The notes beneath the pieces were generated by a model that was not told where the DNA came from, searched no databases, and saw nothing but the letters and a program-made list of their open reading frames with translations. The translations under genes were made by a program, and so were the position numbers. This document shows, one piece after another, positions 34,724 through 44,739 of a stretch of 64,000 nt of DNA. The DNA lies in assembly GCA_035524275.1 (NCBI GenBank), contig DATKPC010000133.1:12777-76776 (forward strand), read 5' to 3'. Each line of letters starts with the position of its first letter. Within the stretch, counting starts at the first letter, position 1. The DNA comes from DATKPC01 sp035524275. GTDB lineage: Bacteria; Pseudomonadota; Gammaproteobacteria; Burkholderiales; Burkholderiaceae_F.

Positions 34724-35752
34724 ATGATGGAATACCGACAGCTCGGCGCTTCCGGCTTCAAGGTTCCGGTCCTCAGCCTCGGCACCGGAACGTTCGGCGG
34801 CGGCAACGACTTCTTCCGCGCCTGGGGCTCGACCGATGCGCAGGGCGCTTCGCGGCTCGTCGACATCTGCCTCGAGGCCGGCCTGACGATGTTCGACAGC
34901 GCCGACATCTATTCCAACGGCCTCGCCGAGGAGGTCCTGGGCGCGGCGATCGCCGGCCGCCGCGACAAGGTGCTGGTCTCGACGAAGGCCACGTTCCGCT
35001 TCGGCGACGGACCGAACGACGTCGGTTCGTCGCGGCATCACCTGATGCGCACGATCGAGGCGTCGCTGCGGCGCCTGCGGACGGACTACATCGACCTGTT
35101 CCAGCTCCACGGCTTCGACGCGATGACGCCGATCGAGGAAGTGCTGCAGACGCTCGACGTGCTCGTCCGCGCCGGCAAGATCCGCTACGTCGGCGTCTCG
35201 AACTTCTCCGGCTGGCACCTGATGAAGTCGCTGGCGATCGCCGAACGCGACGGGTTGCCCCGCTACGTCGCGCACCAGGCGTACTACTCGCTGGTCGGAC
35301 GCGAATACGAATGGGAGCTGATGCCGCTGGGCATCGACCAGGGCGTCTCGGCGGTGGTCTGGAGCCCGCTCGGCTGGGGTCGCCTGACCGGACGGATCCG
35401 TCGCGGCGCGCCGCTGCCGGCGGAAAGCCGCCTGCACAAGACCGCCGACGCCGGCCCGCCGGTGGCCGACGAGCTGCTGTTCCGTGTCGTCGATGCGCTG
35501 GAGGCGGTGGCCGCGCAGGCCGGCCGGACGGTTCCGCAGGTCGCCCTCAACTGGCTGCTGCAGCGCCCGACCGTCGCCTCGGTGATCATTGGCGCCCGCA
35601 ACGAACAGCAGCTGCGCGACAACCTCGGCGCGGTCGGCTGGAGCCTCACGGCGGAGCAGGTGAAGCGGCTGGACGAGGCCAGCGCGACGACGCTGACGTA
35701 TCCGTACTGGCACCAGCGCGGATTCGAGGAGCGCAATCCGCGCGCGGTGTAG
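34724..35752 (+). CDS. Aldo/keto reductase
   Basis: A 342-residue NADPH-dependent oxidoreductase of the TIM-barrel aldo/keto reductase family. The catalytic tetrad is visible as Asp and Tyr in FDSADIYSNG, Lys in STKAT and His in FQLHGFD. The coenzyme-binding C-terminus has SVIIGARNEQQLRDN. The ATG at 34724 has AAGGA just upstream; the frame extends much further upstream only because of high G+C. It is divergent from the thioredoxin-like gene. Its substrate cannot be named. Confidence 0.93.
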   Translation: MMEYRQLGASGFKVPVLSLGTGTFGGGNDFFRAWGSTDAQGASRLVDICLEAGLTMFDSADIYSNGLAEEVLGAAIAGRRDKVLVSTKATFRFGDGPNDVGSSRHHLMRTIEASLRRLRTDYIDLFQLHGFDAMTPIEEVLQTLDVLVRAGKIRYVGVSNFSGWHLMKSLAIAERDGLPRYVAHQAYYSLVGREYEWELMPLGIDQGVSAVVWSPLGWGRLTGRIRRGAPLPAESRLHKTADAGPPVADELLFRVVDALEAVAAQAGRTVPQVALNWLLQRPTVASVIIGARNEQQLRDNLGAVGWSLTAEQVKRLDEASATTLTYPYWHQRGFEERNPRAV

Positions 35753-35807
35753 AAGGGCGACGCTCGCGAAGCGGCAACGGCGTGGGGAGGGGGCGGGCGG
35801 GAGGCCC

Positions 35808-38240
35808 TCAGATCGGCTTGAACAGCTCGTTGAACTGGTCCTGCGCCGCGCGCCGATCCGCGTCCGACTTCTTCACGTCGATCGACGCCAGCGTCAGTTC
35901 GTAGGCCTTGTCCAGCGACTGCAGGAAGAGCTGCTCGAGCTGCTGCCGCTTCTGCTCGTCGAGGAAGCGATCGACGTGGTATTTCGACAGCAGCGCGCGG
36001 AACTGCGCCAGGTCCTCCTTCTTCATGTCGTCGCGCGACGCCGTCTGGAAGTAGGCGGTCAGGTCGTTGACGCGGCCGGCTTCCGCGGTGATCGAGTCGA
36101 AGAAGCTCGTGTAGTCGCGCACGAGCGCCGGCGCGTGCCGGACGAACATCACGTCGTTGCTGTCCATCATGAAGCTGCGGACGTCGAAATTGGCGGACCC
36201 GATCGCGATCGTGTCGCCGAGCACCGACACCTTCGTGTGCAGCGACAGGTTGGCGGCGGCCGCCGGCTTGTTGTATTCGAGGTAGTGGAAATGCGCGCGG
36301 CGCACCGGATCGCCCTCCTGTCCGATGGCGTCGGCGAACGCCTTCAGCGCATGGCGCGCGAACAGGTTCACGACGTTGAGGTCGGTCGTCGCGATCGAAT
36401 TCGTGAGCACGGTCACCGTGACGTGCGAGCAGTCGAGGTCGCCGTTCATCGCGCGCGCGACTGCGAACGTGAGGTTCGCCGCCGGGAAGAAATACGCGTT
36501 GTGCAGGATGATCCGTCGCGGCTCGGCCGCCGTCGCGGCGCGGCACGTGTCGGCGATCGAACGCACCCAGGCGTCGGCGATCGCCTTGCCGCCGCCCGCC
36601 TCGTCGCCGGCCTTCGCCCCGTAAGTTCGCACCCGCTGCGCCGGCGCAAGCCGGCGGTCGAACGGCAGGTTCTCGACGAACGCGAGCAGGGCGCCGCTGT
36701 CGACGGCGAGCGTCGGCGTCGGCGATGCCCCGATCGTCGGCGCATACGCGGTCAGGTATTGCTGCGCGCGCTGCTCCATCTGCGCCGCCTGCTCCGTGAT
36801 GCGCTGGTCCAGCGCCACCGCGCGGGTCGCGAACTCGCGCTCGACGCAGTCGGCGTTCGGCTTTGCCGGGGTCGTGCCGCAGGCCTTCTCCGCCGCGTCG
36901 TAGGCCGCCTCGTTCGCGACGAAGTCGTTCGGCGCGTGCTGCCTCACTTCGGCGAGCGGCGCGACCATCCGGTCGAAGGTCCACAGCGCGGAGAACGCGT
37001 CGACGAGGGCCGGGCCGCCGGAGGTCAGGTCGGCCTCGATGTCGGTGTCCATGAAGACGTACTTCCGCGTCAGCGGATTCGGATGCATGTGATACGAATC
37101 CTCGACGTTGCGGCCGCCCATCTGGACGCGCCGGCCGTCGACGAGCAGCAGCTTGTGGTGCGAATAGTCCGTGAGGTGGTCCCAGTCGCGCGTCTCGTCC
37201 GGGTCCTTCAGGCGCCCGACCGGCAGCAGTTCCGAGAGCTGCTCCTTCAGCGGCGCGAGCTCACGGCCATCGAGGACCTCGGCCATCAGCAGTTCGGCGC
37301 GCGCCTGGACGCGCTGGAACTGGCTGCCGGTGTGCGCCCGCACGAAGATGCCCGCCAGCTTGCCGAGCTGCTGCTTCTGCTGCGGGGTCAGCGTACTGCC
37401 CTGCTGCAGCCACTGCGCCGGGTCGATCCCCTGTCCCTGCTCGACCGCAAGCGCCATCACGTCCGGCCGCTTCGCGTAGTAGCCCGACAGGAACAGCCCG
37501 GAGTCGCCGACATCGAGGTCGGAGATGTCGCGCGGCGCGGCAGGCTGGCCGCCGATCGTCTCGTCGGCGAAAAGCTTCGCGACGCGGGCCAGCTTGTCGG
37601 CTGCGCACTTTCCGGGCGCCGGCGCGGCTTGCCCTGCCGGTGCGGCCTGGCCCGTGTCGTTGCAGCCCATCGTCACGTACACCGCGTCTTCGACGATGTT
37701 GCGCGTCGGGCGCCCGTAGAGGCGCACGTCGAGCGAGCCGCGGCCCTGGTTGCCGAGGCGCTCCATCATCGAGAACAGGTCGAGTCGCGCGTAGTTGGTC
37801 GGGTAGTCGACGAGGACGCGGACCTTGACGCCGCGCTGCGCGGCCGCGATCAGTTCGCGGGTCAGGTACGAGGAACTGTAGTCGTCGGCGTAGATGTAGT
37901 ACGCCAGGTCGATCGTCGACTGCGCCGACCGGATCAGGTCGATCTTCGATTTGAACGCCTGGTCGTTGTCCGTGAAGACGGCGGCCTGCGAGGCCGCGAG
38001 CGGCGCCGCCGACGCGTCGGCGACCAGGGCCTCGTCGGTGAGCGCCGCGGGCAGCGGCGACGGCCCCGGAAGCATCGCGCAACCGGTCATCGCGCAGGCC
38101 GCGGCCATCGCAGCGGCGGCGGCGAGCGCGGAACGGACAGGCGTCGCAAGGCGCCGCGCACGCCGGCCCGGGGATGTCGCTGGAGAGGCAGCAGGGGAAA
38201 CGGCGGGCGTCATGGTTGGCCTCGGGGCGTCACGTGGCAT
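35808..38240 (-). CDS. Phospholipase D family lipoprotein
   Basis: The 810-residue protein has an N-terminal lipoprotein signal (lipobox in AMTGCAM, near residue 53). It carries two HKD motifs: HHKLLLVDGRR about residue 355 and HTKVSVLGDTIAIGSANFD about residue 650, the signature of phospholipase D/cardiolipin synthase enzymes. It is longer than cardiolipin synthase (about 480-500) because of a roughly 180-residue insertion after the first half. It probably acts on phospholipids outside the inner membrane. AAGGAGG precedes ATG 38240 but at 13 bases, longer than ideal; ATG 38213 is the alternative. Confidence 0.88.
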   Translation of the reverse strand: MPRDAPRPTMTPAVSPAASPATSPGRRARRLATPVRSALAAAAAMAAACAMTGCAMLPGPSPLPAALTDEALVADASAAPLAASQAAVFTDNDQAFKSKIDLIRSAQSTIDLAYYIYADDYSSSYLTRELIAAAQRGVKVRVLVDYPTNYARLDLFSMMERLGNQGRGSLDVRLYGRPTRNIVEDAVYVTMGCNDTGQAAPAGQAAPAPGKCAADKLARVAKLFADETIGGQPAAPRDISDLDVGDSGLFLSGYYAKRPDVMALAVEQGQGIDPAQWLQQGSTLTPQQKQQLGKLAGIFVRAHTGSQFQRVQARAELLMAEVLDGRELAPLKEQLSELLPVGRLKDPDETRDWDHLTDYSHHKLLLVDGRRVQMGGRNVEDSYHMHPNPLTRKYVFMDTDIEADLTSGGPALVDAFSALWTFDRMVAPLAEVRQHAPNDFVANEAAYDAAEKACGTTPAKPNADCVEREFATRAVALDQRITEQAAQMEQRAQQYLTAYAPTIGASPTPTLAVDSGALLAFVENLPFDRRLAPAQRVRTYGAKAGDEAGGGKAIADAWVRSIADTCRAATAAEPRRIILHNAYFFPAANLTFAVARAMNGDLDCSHVTVTVLTNSIATTDLNVVNLFARHALKAFADAIGQEGDPVRRAHFHYLEYNKPAAAANLSLHTKVSVLGDTIAIGSANFDVRSFMMDSNDVMFVRHAPALVRDYTSFFDSITAEAGRVNDLTAYFQTASRDDMKKEDLAQFRALLSKYHVDRFLDEQKRQQLEQLFLQSLDKAYELTLASIDVKKSDADRRAAQDQFNELFKPI

Positions 38241-38334
38241 CGGGCGGTGTGAACCTCCTTAGTTTAGGTGGCGCGCGCGATTTGCGGTACGCGAATCTTC
38301 AGCAGCGCGCCCAAACGCCCGCGGCATCCGATGC

Positions 38335-38808
38335 TCAGCCCTCGTTTTCCCCCGGCTCCCGCTCGGCGACCAGCAGCGCGCGCGCCGCCGCCGCGGTCGC
38401 GCAATCGGCAAGTCCGCGCCGGCAGCCGGCGTCCGAAAGGTGTTCAGCGATCGTCGCCAGCAGGCGCAGGTGCTGGTCGGCCGCCAGCGCCGGGACGAGC
38501 AGGACGACCACGTGGCCGACCGGCTTGCCGTCCGGCGCATCGAACGGGATCGGCGCGTGCGGTCGCGCGTAGGCGGCCACCGCGGCGGCCAGCCGCCGGA
38601 TCCGCGCGTGCGGCACCGCAACGCCGTGGCCGATGGCCGTGGAGCCGAGCTGCTCGCGGGCGAGCAGCGCGTCGATGACGTCGGCGGCGTCGATCGCATG
38701 TCGCTGCGCGAGGCGCGCGCCGACCGTGCGCAGCAGCGCCGTCTTGTCGGTGACCTGGACGTCGAGCAGGACGTCCTCGACCGCGAGCAGCGGCGACAAC
38801 GCGTTCAT
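38335..38808 (-). CDS. ptsN: PTS EIIA-Ntr-like protein
   Basis: The 157-residue protein has the fructose/mannitol EIIA fold with the phosphorylatable His67 in GHGVAVPHARI. EIIA-Ntr receives phosphate from NPr and regulates nitrogen and potassium functions. In most proteobacteria ptsN lies beside rpoN and hprK; here it stands between the phospholipase D gene and an ABC operon, so it may be a paralogue with another target. ATG 38808 gives the normal N-terminus; the upstream TTG is rejected. The symbol is by domain only. Confidence 0.8.
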   Translation of the reverse strand: MNALSPLLAVEDVLLDVQVTDKTALLRTVGARLAQRHAIDAADVIDALLAREQLGSTAIGHGVAVPHARIRRLAAAVAAYARPHAPIPFDAPDGKPVGHVVVLLVPALAADQHLRLLATIAEHLSDAGCRRGLADCATAAAARALLVAEREPGENEG

Positions 38809-38941
38809 GTTCCGGGCAGCGAAACCGCGGGTCAATGATCAAGTGTAATCACGCCTCGGCGTCGCGCACATCGCGCCGTGGCGCGCCAGCGGGGGACTTG
38901 CCGCCGCGCACGTCGCCCGTGGCCCCGCGGCCCCGCGGCCT

Positions 38942-40390
38942 TCAACCGGCGCCGTCCGCGCCGGCCGGCTCGTCCGCGTCATCCGAAGGTTCGTCCTCCT
39001 CCTGCGGCACGATCATGTTCGTCTTCTGGTGGAAGTCGAAGATGCCGGCGTAGCGCGCCCAGGTGACGATCGTCTCGAGCAGCTTGCCCGGCTGGTCGTA
39101 CGGCAGCAGCGTCGCGAGTTCCTCCAGCACCTCGGCGGCCGGTACGCGACGGTTCGGCGACTCCTCCAGGCGCGCGCAGATGATCTGGAACAGGCGAAGC
39201 TTCATGATCGCCTGCCGGAAGAGGGTCTTGCGCGCGGGCAAGGGCGCGGCGAGGAAGTACCAGCCGACCTGCGTCATCATCACTTCGTTCTTCGGGGTGT
39301 CGACGAGGTCGAGCATCTCGGCCGCCTTCACGATCGCGATCGTGTCGCCGAACTCCTTGCCGATGCGCTCGCCCAGATCGAAGATGTTGATGACCTCGTC
39401 GCTCTCGCTGAGGATTTCCAGCAGGCCGAGGATGCTTTCGACCGGCACGTTGGGGATCGATTCGACGCGCGTGCTCGAGGCCGCCGCCGGCGCCGCCGCC
39501 GACGGCTTGCCGGCCGCCGGGGCGGTCGGCTGCTGCGCCGGGCGCGTCGCGGCGGCGCCTGCCGGCTCGTCCGGCAGCACGAGGCTCGTGATCGCGTCGT
39601 GGACCTGCGCGACCATCGCGGCGAACGCATCGGACTGCGGGTCGCGCGGGTACGGCAGCGTGTTCTCGATGACGTGCCGGATGCGGCCCGGATTGGACGA
39701 GATGATGACGATGCGGCTCGCCATCGTCACGGCCTCGTCGATGCTGTGGGTGACGAAGAAGATGCTGCGCAGCGCGTCGTGCGGCGAATCCCGCCACAGC
39801 GAGACGACCTCGCGGCGCAGGTTTTCCGCCGTCAGCACGTCGAGCGCGCTGAACGCCTCGTCCATGCACAGGATCTCCGGCTGCGCGACGATGGCCCGCG
39901 CGATCCCGACGCGCTGGCGCATCCCCCCGGACAGCTGCTTCGGGTAGGCGTTCTCGTAGCCCGACAGGCCGATCAGCTCGAGCGCCGCGGCGATCTCCTC
40001 GCGCTCGCGGCGGGCGTCCAGTCGACGCTGGATCAGGCCGACCTGGACGTTGTCGGCCACCGTGAGCCAGGGGTAAAGGGCGAAGCTCTGGAACACGATC
40101 GCGAGGCTGCGGTTGACCCCTTCGAGCTGGTCTCCGTGGCTCAGGACGGCGCCCTGCGACGGATCGGTCAGGCCCGCCATCAGGCGCAGGATCGTCGACT
40201 TCCCGGAGCCGGATTGGCCCAGCAGCGCCAGCATCTCGCCGTCACGCACTTCGAGGCTGATGTCGTCGAGGACCGTGATGTGGCCGCCGCTCGCGGTCGC
40301 GTAGGACTTCGAGACGTGCCTCAGTTCGATCAGCGGCATCGCGGCGCCGTCCGGCGCCGGGTTTCCGGTGGGGGTCTGCGGCGGGCTCAT
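38942..40390 (-). CDS. ABC transporter ATP-binding protein with C-terminal AAA-associated domain (nitrate/sulfonate type)
   Basis: Residues 1-270 form an ABC ATPase (Walker A GQSGSGKST, signature LSGGMRQR, Walker B ILCMDEAFSALD). An Ala/Pro-rich linker leads to a C-terminal domain of about 150 residues (VESILGLLEILSESDEVINI to FDFHQKTNMIVP), which matches the AAA-associated domain found on a subset of nitrate/sulfonate-type ABC ATPases and probably regulates them. It ends in an acidic tail. It is the last gene of the operon that begins with the exporter at 44026. No substrate-binding protein is encoded nearby. Confidence 0.9.
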   Translation of the reverse strand: MSPPQTPTGNPAPDGAAMPLIELRHVSKSYATASGGHITVLDDISLEVRDGEMLALLGQSGSGKSTILRLMAGLTDPSQGAVLSHGDQLEGVNRSLAIVFQSFALYPWLTVADNVQVGLIQRRLDARREREEIAAALELIGLSGYENAYPKQLSGGMRQRVGIARAIVAQPEILCMDEAFSALDVLTAENLRREVVSLWRDSPHDALRSIFFVTHSIDEAVTMASRIVIISSNPGRIRHVIENTLPYPRDPQSDAFAAMVAQVHDAITSLVLPDEPAGAAATRPAQQPTAPAAGKPSAAAPAAASSTRVESIPNVPVESILGLLEILSESDEVINIFDLGERIGKEFGDTIAIVKAAEMLDLVDTPKNEVMMTQVGWYFLAAPLPARKTLFRQAIMKLRLFQIICARLEESPNRRVPAAEVLEELATLLPYDQPGKLLETIVTWARYAGIFDFHQKTNMIVPQEEDEPSDDADEPAGADGAG

Positions 40391-40412
40391 CGGGGCGTTC
40401 CGGGTCGGGTCG

Positions 40413-42173
40413 TCAATCGAGCTTGAAGCGGTGCTCGGCGAGGTTGTACAGGCGGCGCCAGAAAAGCCGGTTGATCACGACGACGAACACCGCCATCACG
40501 GCGATGCTGAAGTAGATCGCCGGCTGGTCGCCCTTCTCGGTGACCTGCGCGATGTAGGCGCCCAGGCCGTCGGCGACGAGCTTGTCCTTGCCCCAGGTGG
40601 CCACCTCGGCCACGATGCTGGCGTTCCACGCGCCGCCGGTCGCGGTCAGCGCGCCGGTCACCCAGAACGGGAAGATCGCCGGGATGATGTGCGTGCGCCA
40701 GAGCCGCCAGCGCCGCAGCCCGAAGAGGCGCGCCGCCTCGTTGAGGTCCGTCGGGATCGCCATCGCGCCGGCGATCACGTTGAACAGGATGTACCACTGC
40801 GTCCCGAGCGCCATCAGCACGACCGAGCCGTAGTTGATCGGCAGGCGCATCGCGATGAACAGCGAGACGACGACCGGGAACGTCATGTTGACCGGGAACG
40901 ACGCGGCGATCTGCGCCAGCGGCTGCGCGACGCGCGCGACCCGCGGCCGGGAGCCGATCCACACGGCGATCGGCGTCCAGACCAGCGTGGCGATCACCGT
41001 CATCGCCGTCACCCGCAGCAGCGTCAGGACGCCGAGGCCGACGACGCGCAGCATGTCCGACGGCGTGAGCTCGGTGCGTACGGCGCGGCCGATCGCGATC
41101 GCGCTGCGCAGCAGCCAGGCGAGCGCGGCCGCCGCGACGATCCACGCGGCGATCCGCAGCAGGCGCCGCGCCGGCGCCGGCGTGCGGCCGGCGACGACGC
41201 CGGCGGCGTCGGCGACCGCGGACGACGCGTGGCGCGACAGGCGCGCGACGCGTTCGCCGACGTTCTGCGCCAGCCACGCGAGCAGGAACGAACGGCGCAG
41301 CAGGTCGAGCACCCACGACGTCGGAACCTGGCGCGACTCGGTCTGCTCCAGCTTGAAGCGCTCCGCCCACGCGATCAGGGGCCGCCACACCAGCTGGTCG
41401 AGGACGACGATCGTGACGACCATCGCGACGATCGCGTAGCCGGTCGCGCGCGAATCCCCCGCTTCCGCGGCGGTCGCGATGTACGAGCCGAGTCCCGGCA
41501 GCTTGATGTCCTTGTTGAGCACCGAGATCGCCTCGCTCTGCGCGACGAAGAACCAGCCGCCGCCGAAGCTCATCATCGAGTTCCACATCAGCCCGATCGC
41601 GGACGACGGCAGCTCGACCTTCGTGAAGCGCTGCCAGGCGTTGAGCTTGTAGACGCGCGCGGCCTCCTGCAGCTCGGCCGGGATCGTCACCAGCGAGTGG
41701 TAGAAGCCGAACGTCATGTTCCACGCCTGCGCGGTGAAGATCGCGAAGATGCTGGCACACTCGACGCCGAGCAGGCTGCCGGGAAACAGCGCGAGGAAGC
41801 CGGTCACCGTGATCGACAGGAAGCCGAGCACCGGAACCGACTGCAGGATGTCGAGCACCGGCAGCATGATGCGCCGCGCGCGGGGGTTCTTCGCGGCCGC
41901 GTAGCCCCAGGCGAACGTGAACAGCAGCGCGAAGCCGAACGCGATGAACATCCGCAGCACCGTGCGTGCCGTGTAGTACGGGATGCGCGCGGCGTCGAGC
42001 TCGATCACCTGGGGGTGCAGCTCGTCGAAGCGGGCCCGCATGTCGCCGCCCAGCACCAGCACGATCCCGAACAGCACCAGGATCGCGACGACGACGACGG
42101 CGTCGATCCAGCCCAGCCGCCGGCCTTCGGCCAGACGGCGTCCCGACGCGTCGAAGTAGACCTGCGCGGACAT
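40413..42173 (-). CDS. Fused two-module ABC transporter permease
   Basis: The 586-residue protein contains two permease domains in tandem. Each has the cytoplasmic docking loop (first ELQEAARVYKLNAWQRFTKVELP, near residue 195; second NEAARLFGLRRWRLWRTHIIP, near 480). Such duplicated permeases pair with ATPases carrying the AAA-associated domain, as here. The ATG at 42173 overlaps the stop of the upstream ABC exporter (ATGA). About 12 hydrophobic segments are visible. The substrate is unknown. Confidence 0.92.
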   Translation of the reverse strand: MSAQVYFDASGRRLAEGRRLGWIDAVVVVAILVLFGIVLVLGGDMRARFDELHPQVIELDAARIPYYTARTVLRMFIAFGFALLFTFAWGYAAAKNPRARRIMLPVLDILQSVPVLGFLSITVTGFLALFPGSLLGVECASIFAIFTAQAWNMTFGFYHSLVTIPAELQEAARVYKLNAWQRFTKVELPSSAIGLMWNSMMSFGGGWFFVAQSEAISVLNKDIKLPGLGSYIATAAEAGDSRATGYAIVAMVVTIVVLDQLVWRPLIAWAERFKLEQTESRQVPTSWVLDLLRRSFLLAWLAQNVGERVARLSRHASSAVADAAGVVAGRTPAPARRLLRIAAWIVAAAALAWLLRSAIAIGRAVRTELTPSDMLRVVGLGVLTLLRVTAMTVIATLVWTPIAVWIGSRPRVARVAQPLAQIAASFPVNMTFPVVVSLFIAMRLPINYGSVVLMALGTQWYILFNVIAGAMAIPTDLNEAARLFGLRRWRLWRTHIIPAIFPFWVTGALTATGGAWNASIVAEVATWGKDKLVADGLGAYIAQVTEKGDQPAIYFSIAVMAVFVVVINRLFWRRLYNLAEHRFKLD

Positions 42174-44026
42174 CAGGCCGCCTGCTGCGCGTCGTCCTCC
42201 GCGTCCTCGCCGAGGAAGCCCCCGCTCTGGCGCGCCCACAGGCGCGCGTAGAGCCCGCCGCGGGCGAGCAGCGTCCGATGGTCGCCTTCCTCGACGATGC
42301 GCCCCTTGTCGAGCACGATCAGGCGGTCCATCGCGGCGATCGTCGACAGGCGGTGCGCGATCGCGACGACGGTCTTGCCTTCCATCAGCCGGTACAGGCT
42401 CGCCTGGATCACCGCCTCGACCTCGGAATCGAGGGCGCTCGTCGCCTCGTCGAGCAGCAGGATCGGGGCGTCCTTCAGCATCACCCGCGCGATCGCGATC
42501 CGCTGGCGCTGGCCGCCGGACAGCTTCACGCCGCGCTCGCCGACATGCGCGTCATAGCCGCGCCGCCCGTCGCGGTCGGCGAGCTCGACGACGAACTCGT
42601 GCGCCTCGGCGCGCCGGGCGGCGGCGATCATCTGCGCATCGGTCGCGTCCGGGCGGCCGTACAGGATGTTGTCGCGCACCGACCGGTGCAGCAGCGACGT
42701 GTCCTGCGTCACCATCCCGATCTGCGCCCGCAGGCTGTCCTGCGTGACGCCGGCGATGTCCTGGCCGTCGATCCGGATCCGCCCCGACGGGATATCGTAG
42801 AACCGCAGCAGCAGGTTGACGACGGTGGACTTGCCGGCGCCGGAGCGCCCGACGAGCCCGATCCGCTCGCCGGCGCGGATGTGCAGCGAGAACTGGTCGA
42901 TGACGCGGCGCGCGCCGTCGTAGGCGAAGTCGACCTGCTCGAAGCGGACTTCCCCGCGCGTCACCTGGAGCGGCGCGGCGTCGGCACGGTCGACGATCGC
43001 CGGCGGCCGCGACAGCGTCCCGATGCCGTCCTGCACCGTGCCGACGTGCTCGAAGAGCATCGTCATCTCCCACATGACCCAGTGCGAGATGCCGTTGAGC
43101 CGCAGCGCCATCGCGGTCGCGGCGGCCACCGCGCCGACGCCGACGTGCCCGGTCATCCACAGCCGCAGCGCGACGCCGACGGTGGACATCACGAGCAGCA
43201 TGTTCAGCGCGTGGACCGAGACCTCGAACCCGGTCGCCAGCCGCATCTGGCCATGGACCGTCGCCATGAACTCCTTCATCGCCGCGCGCGCGTAGCCGGC
43301 CTCGCGCCGCGCGTGCGAGAACAGCTTCACGGTCGCGATGTTGGCGTAGGCGTCGGTGATGCGGCCCGTCATCAGCGAACGGGCGTCGGCCTGCGCCTGC
43401 GCGACGCGCCCGAGGCGCGGCACGAAGAAGCGGAGGCCCAGCGCGTAGAGCGCGAGCCAGCCGCAGAACGGCAGCAGCATCCAGGCATCGAAGCTCGCGA
43501 CGACGAGCCCCATCGTCACGAAGTAGATGACGATGAAGACCAGGATGTCGGCCAGGATCAGCACCGTGTCGCGCACCGCGAGCGCCGTCTGCATCACCTT
43601 CGTCGCGACGCGTCCCGCGAACTCGTCCTGGTAGAACCCCATGCTCTGCCCGAGCATCATCCGGTGGAAGTTCCACCGCAGGCGCATCGGGAAGTTGCCG
43701 GACAGCGCCTGGTGCTTGAGCAGCGTCTGCAGCGCGACGAGCAGCGGGCTCGCGACGAGGATCGCCGCGAGCGCGAGGAGGCTTGCCTTCTCGTTCGACC
43801 ACAGGCGCGCCGGCTCGACGCTCGAGAGCCAGTCGACGACGTGTCCCAGCATCGCGAACAGCAGCGCCTCGAACGCGCCCAGCACCGCGGTGCACAGCGT
43901 CATCGCCCCGACATAGCGCCGCATCCCCGCCGAGCAGGCCCAGACGAACGCGAGGAGTCCGCGCGGAGGCGGCGGCGGCAGCGCGTCGGGGTAGGGGTCG
44001 ACCAGGCGTTCGAAGGTGCCGAACAT
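42173..44026 (-). CDS. ABC exporter with fused membrane and ATPase domains
   Basis: A 617-residue half-transporter: six membrane segments in residues about 35-330, then an ATPase with GRSGAGKST, LSGGQRQR and ILLLDEATSALD. This layout matches lipid, drug or peptide exporters of the MsbA/MdlB kind. It is first in the operon and its stop overlaps the start of the two-module importer permease, an unusual pairing of exporter and importer parts. No ribosome binding site is clear before ATG 44026. Confidence 0.92.
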   Translation of the reverse strand: MFGTFERLVDPYPDALPPPPPRGLLAFVWACSAGMRRYVGAMTLCTAVLGAFEALLFAMLGHVVDWLSSVEPARLWSNEKASLLALAAILVASPLLVALQTLLKHQALSGNFPMRLRWNFHRMMLGQSMGFYQDEFAGRVATKVMQTALAVRDTVLILADILVFIVIYFVTMGLVVASFDAWMLLPFCGWLALYALGLRFFVPRLGRVAQAQADARSLMTGRITDAYANIATVKLFSHARREAGYARAAMKEFMATVHGQMRLATGFEVSVHALNMLLVMSTVGVALRLWMTGHVGVGAVAAATAMALRLNGISHWVMWEMTMLFEHVGTVQDGIGTLSRPPAIVDRADAAPLQVTRGEVRFEQVDFAYDGARRVIDQFSLHIRAGERIGLVGRSGAGKSTVVNLLLRFYDIPSGRIRIDGQDIAGVTQDSLRAQIGMVTQDTSLLHRSVRDNILYGRPDATDAQMIAAARRAEAHEFVVELADRDGRRGYDAHVGERGVKLSGGQRQRIAIARVMLKDAPILLLDEATSALDSEVEAVIQASLYRLMEGKTVVAIAHRLSTIAAMDRLIVLDKGRIVEEGDHRTLLARGGLYARLWARQSGGFLGEDAEDDAQQAA

Positions 44027-44142
44027 CGTCGGTGCAGTCGCGGTGGATCGGTGAAAGGTGCGCCACTGTAAACCCCGCGCCCCGCTCGCGGCGCGTCGCG
44101 GGGCGCCCTCGCCCGGCCACGGCTCGGGCGGCTCGGGGCGGA

Positions 44143-44739
44143 TCAGTCGCGGAAGCCGAATTCACCCTCCGCGACGAGGCGCGCCAGCGGGACGCGGTCG
44201 TTGGGCTGTTCGCGCTGGCGCAGCTTGTCGGGCAGCGTGGCCGGGTCGCCGCGCCGGCCGACGGCGACCATGGCTTCGAGGTGGTAGTCGTCCGGTATCG
44301 CCAGCGAGCGACGCGCCAGGTCCTTGTCGAATCCGCCCATCGCGTGCGTGCTCCACCCGTCGCGCTGTGCCTGGAACGCGAAGCTGATCCAGGCCGCGCC
44401 GGTGTCGAACGAGTGGCTCGCCGTCGCGACGGCGGCGGAGCCGCCGGCCGGCACGAAGGTCTTGCGCGAGACGACGAGGACGAGCGCGGCGGCGCCGCGC
44501 GCCCACTCGCGGTTGAACTCGACCAGGAAGCCCAGGAACGGCGCCCAGCTCGGCGACCCGTTGAGGCTGTAGACGAAGCGCCACGGCTGGCTGTTCGACG
44601 CCGAGGGCGCCCAGCGCGCCGCTTCGAAGAACCGCAGCAGCGTCGGCGCATCGATCGCCTCGTCGGTGAAGGCGCGGGGCGACCAGCGGCTCGTGAACAT
44701 CGGATCGATCGGATGGGTCGGGTGACGGGCTTGTGACAT
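44143..44739 (-). CDS. Nitroreductase family protein
   Basis: A 198-residue FMN-dependent nitroreductase-fold protein with the FMN-binding start RWSPRAFTDEAID and AARWAPSASNSQPWRFVY, and the C-terminal VAVGRRGDPATLPDKLRQRE. Members reduce nitro compounds, quinones or enones with NAD(P)H. AAAGG lies five bases before ATG 44739. It stands alone between the ABC operon and the SPFH gene cluster. Confidence 0.93.
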   Translation of the reverse strand: MSQARHPTHPIDPMFTSRWSPRAFTDEAIDAPTLLRFFEAARWAPSASNSQPWRFVYSLNGSPSWAPFLGFLVEFNREWARGAAALVLVVSRKTFVPAGGSAAVATASHSFDTGAAWISFAFQAQRDGWSTHAMGGFDKDLARRSLAIPDDYHLEAMVAVGRRGDPATLPDKLRQREQPNDRVPLARLVAEGEFGFRD

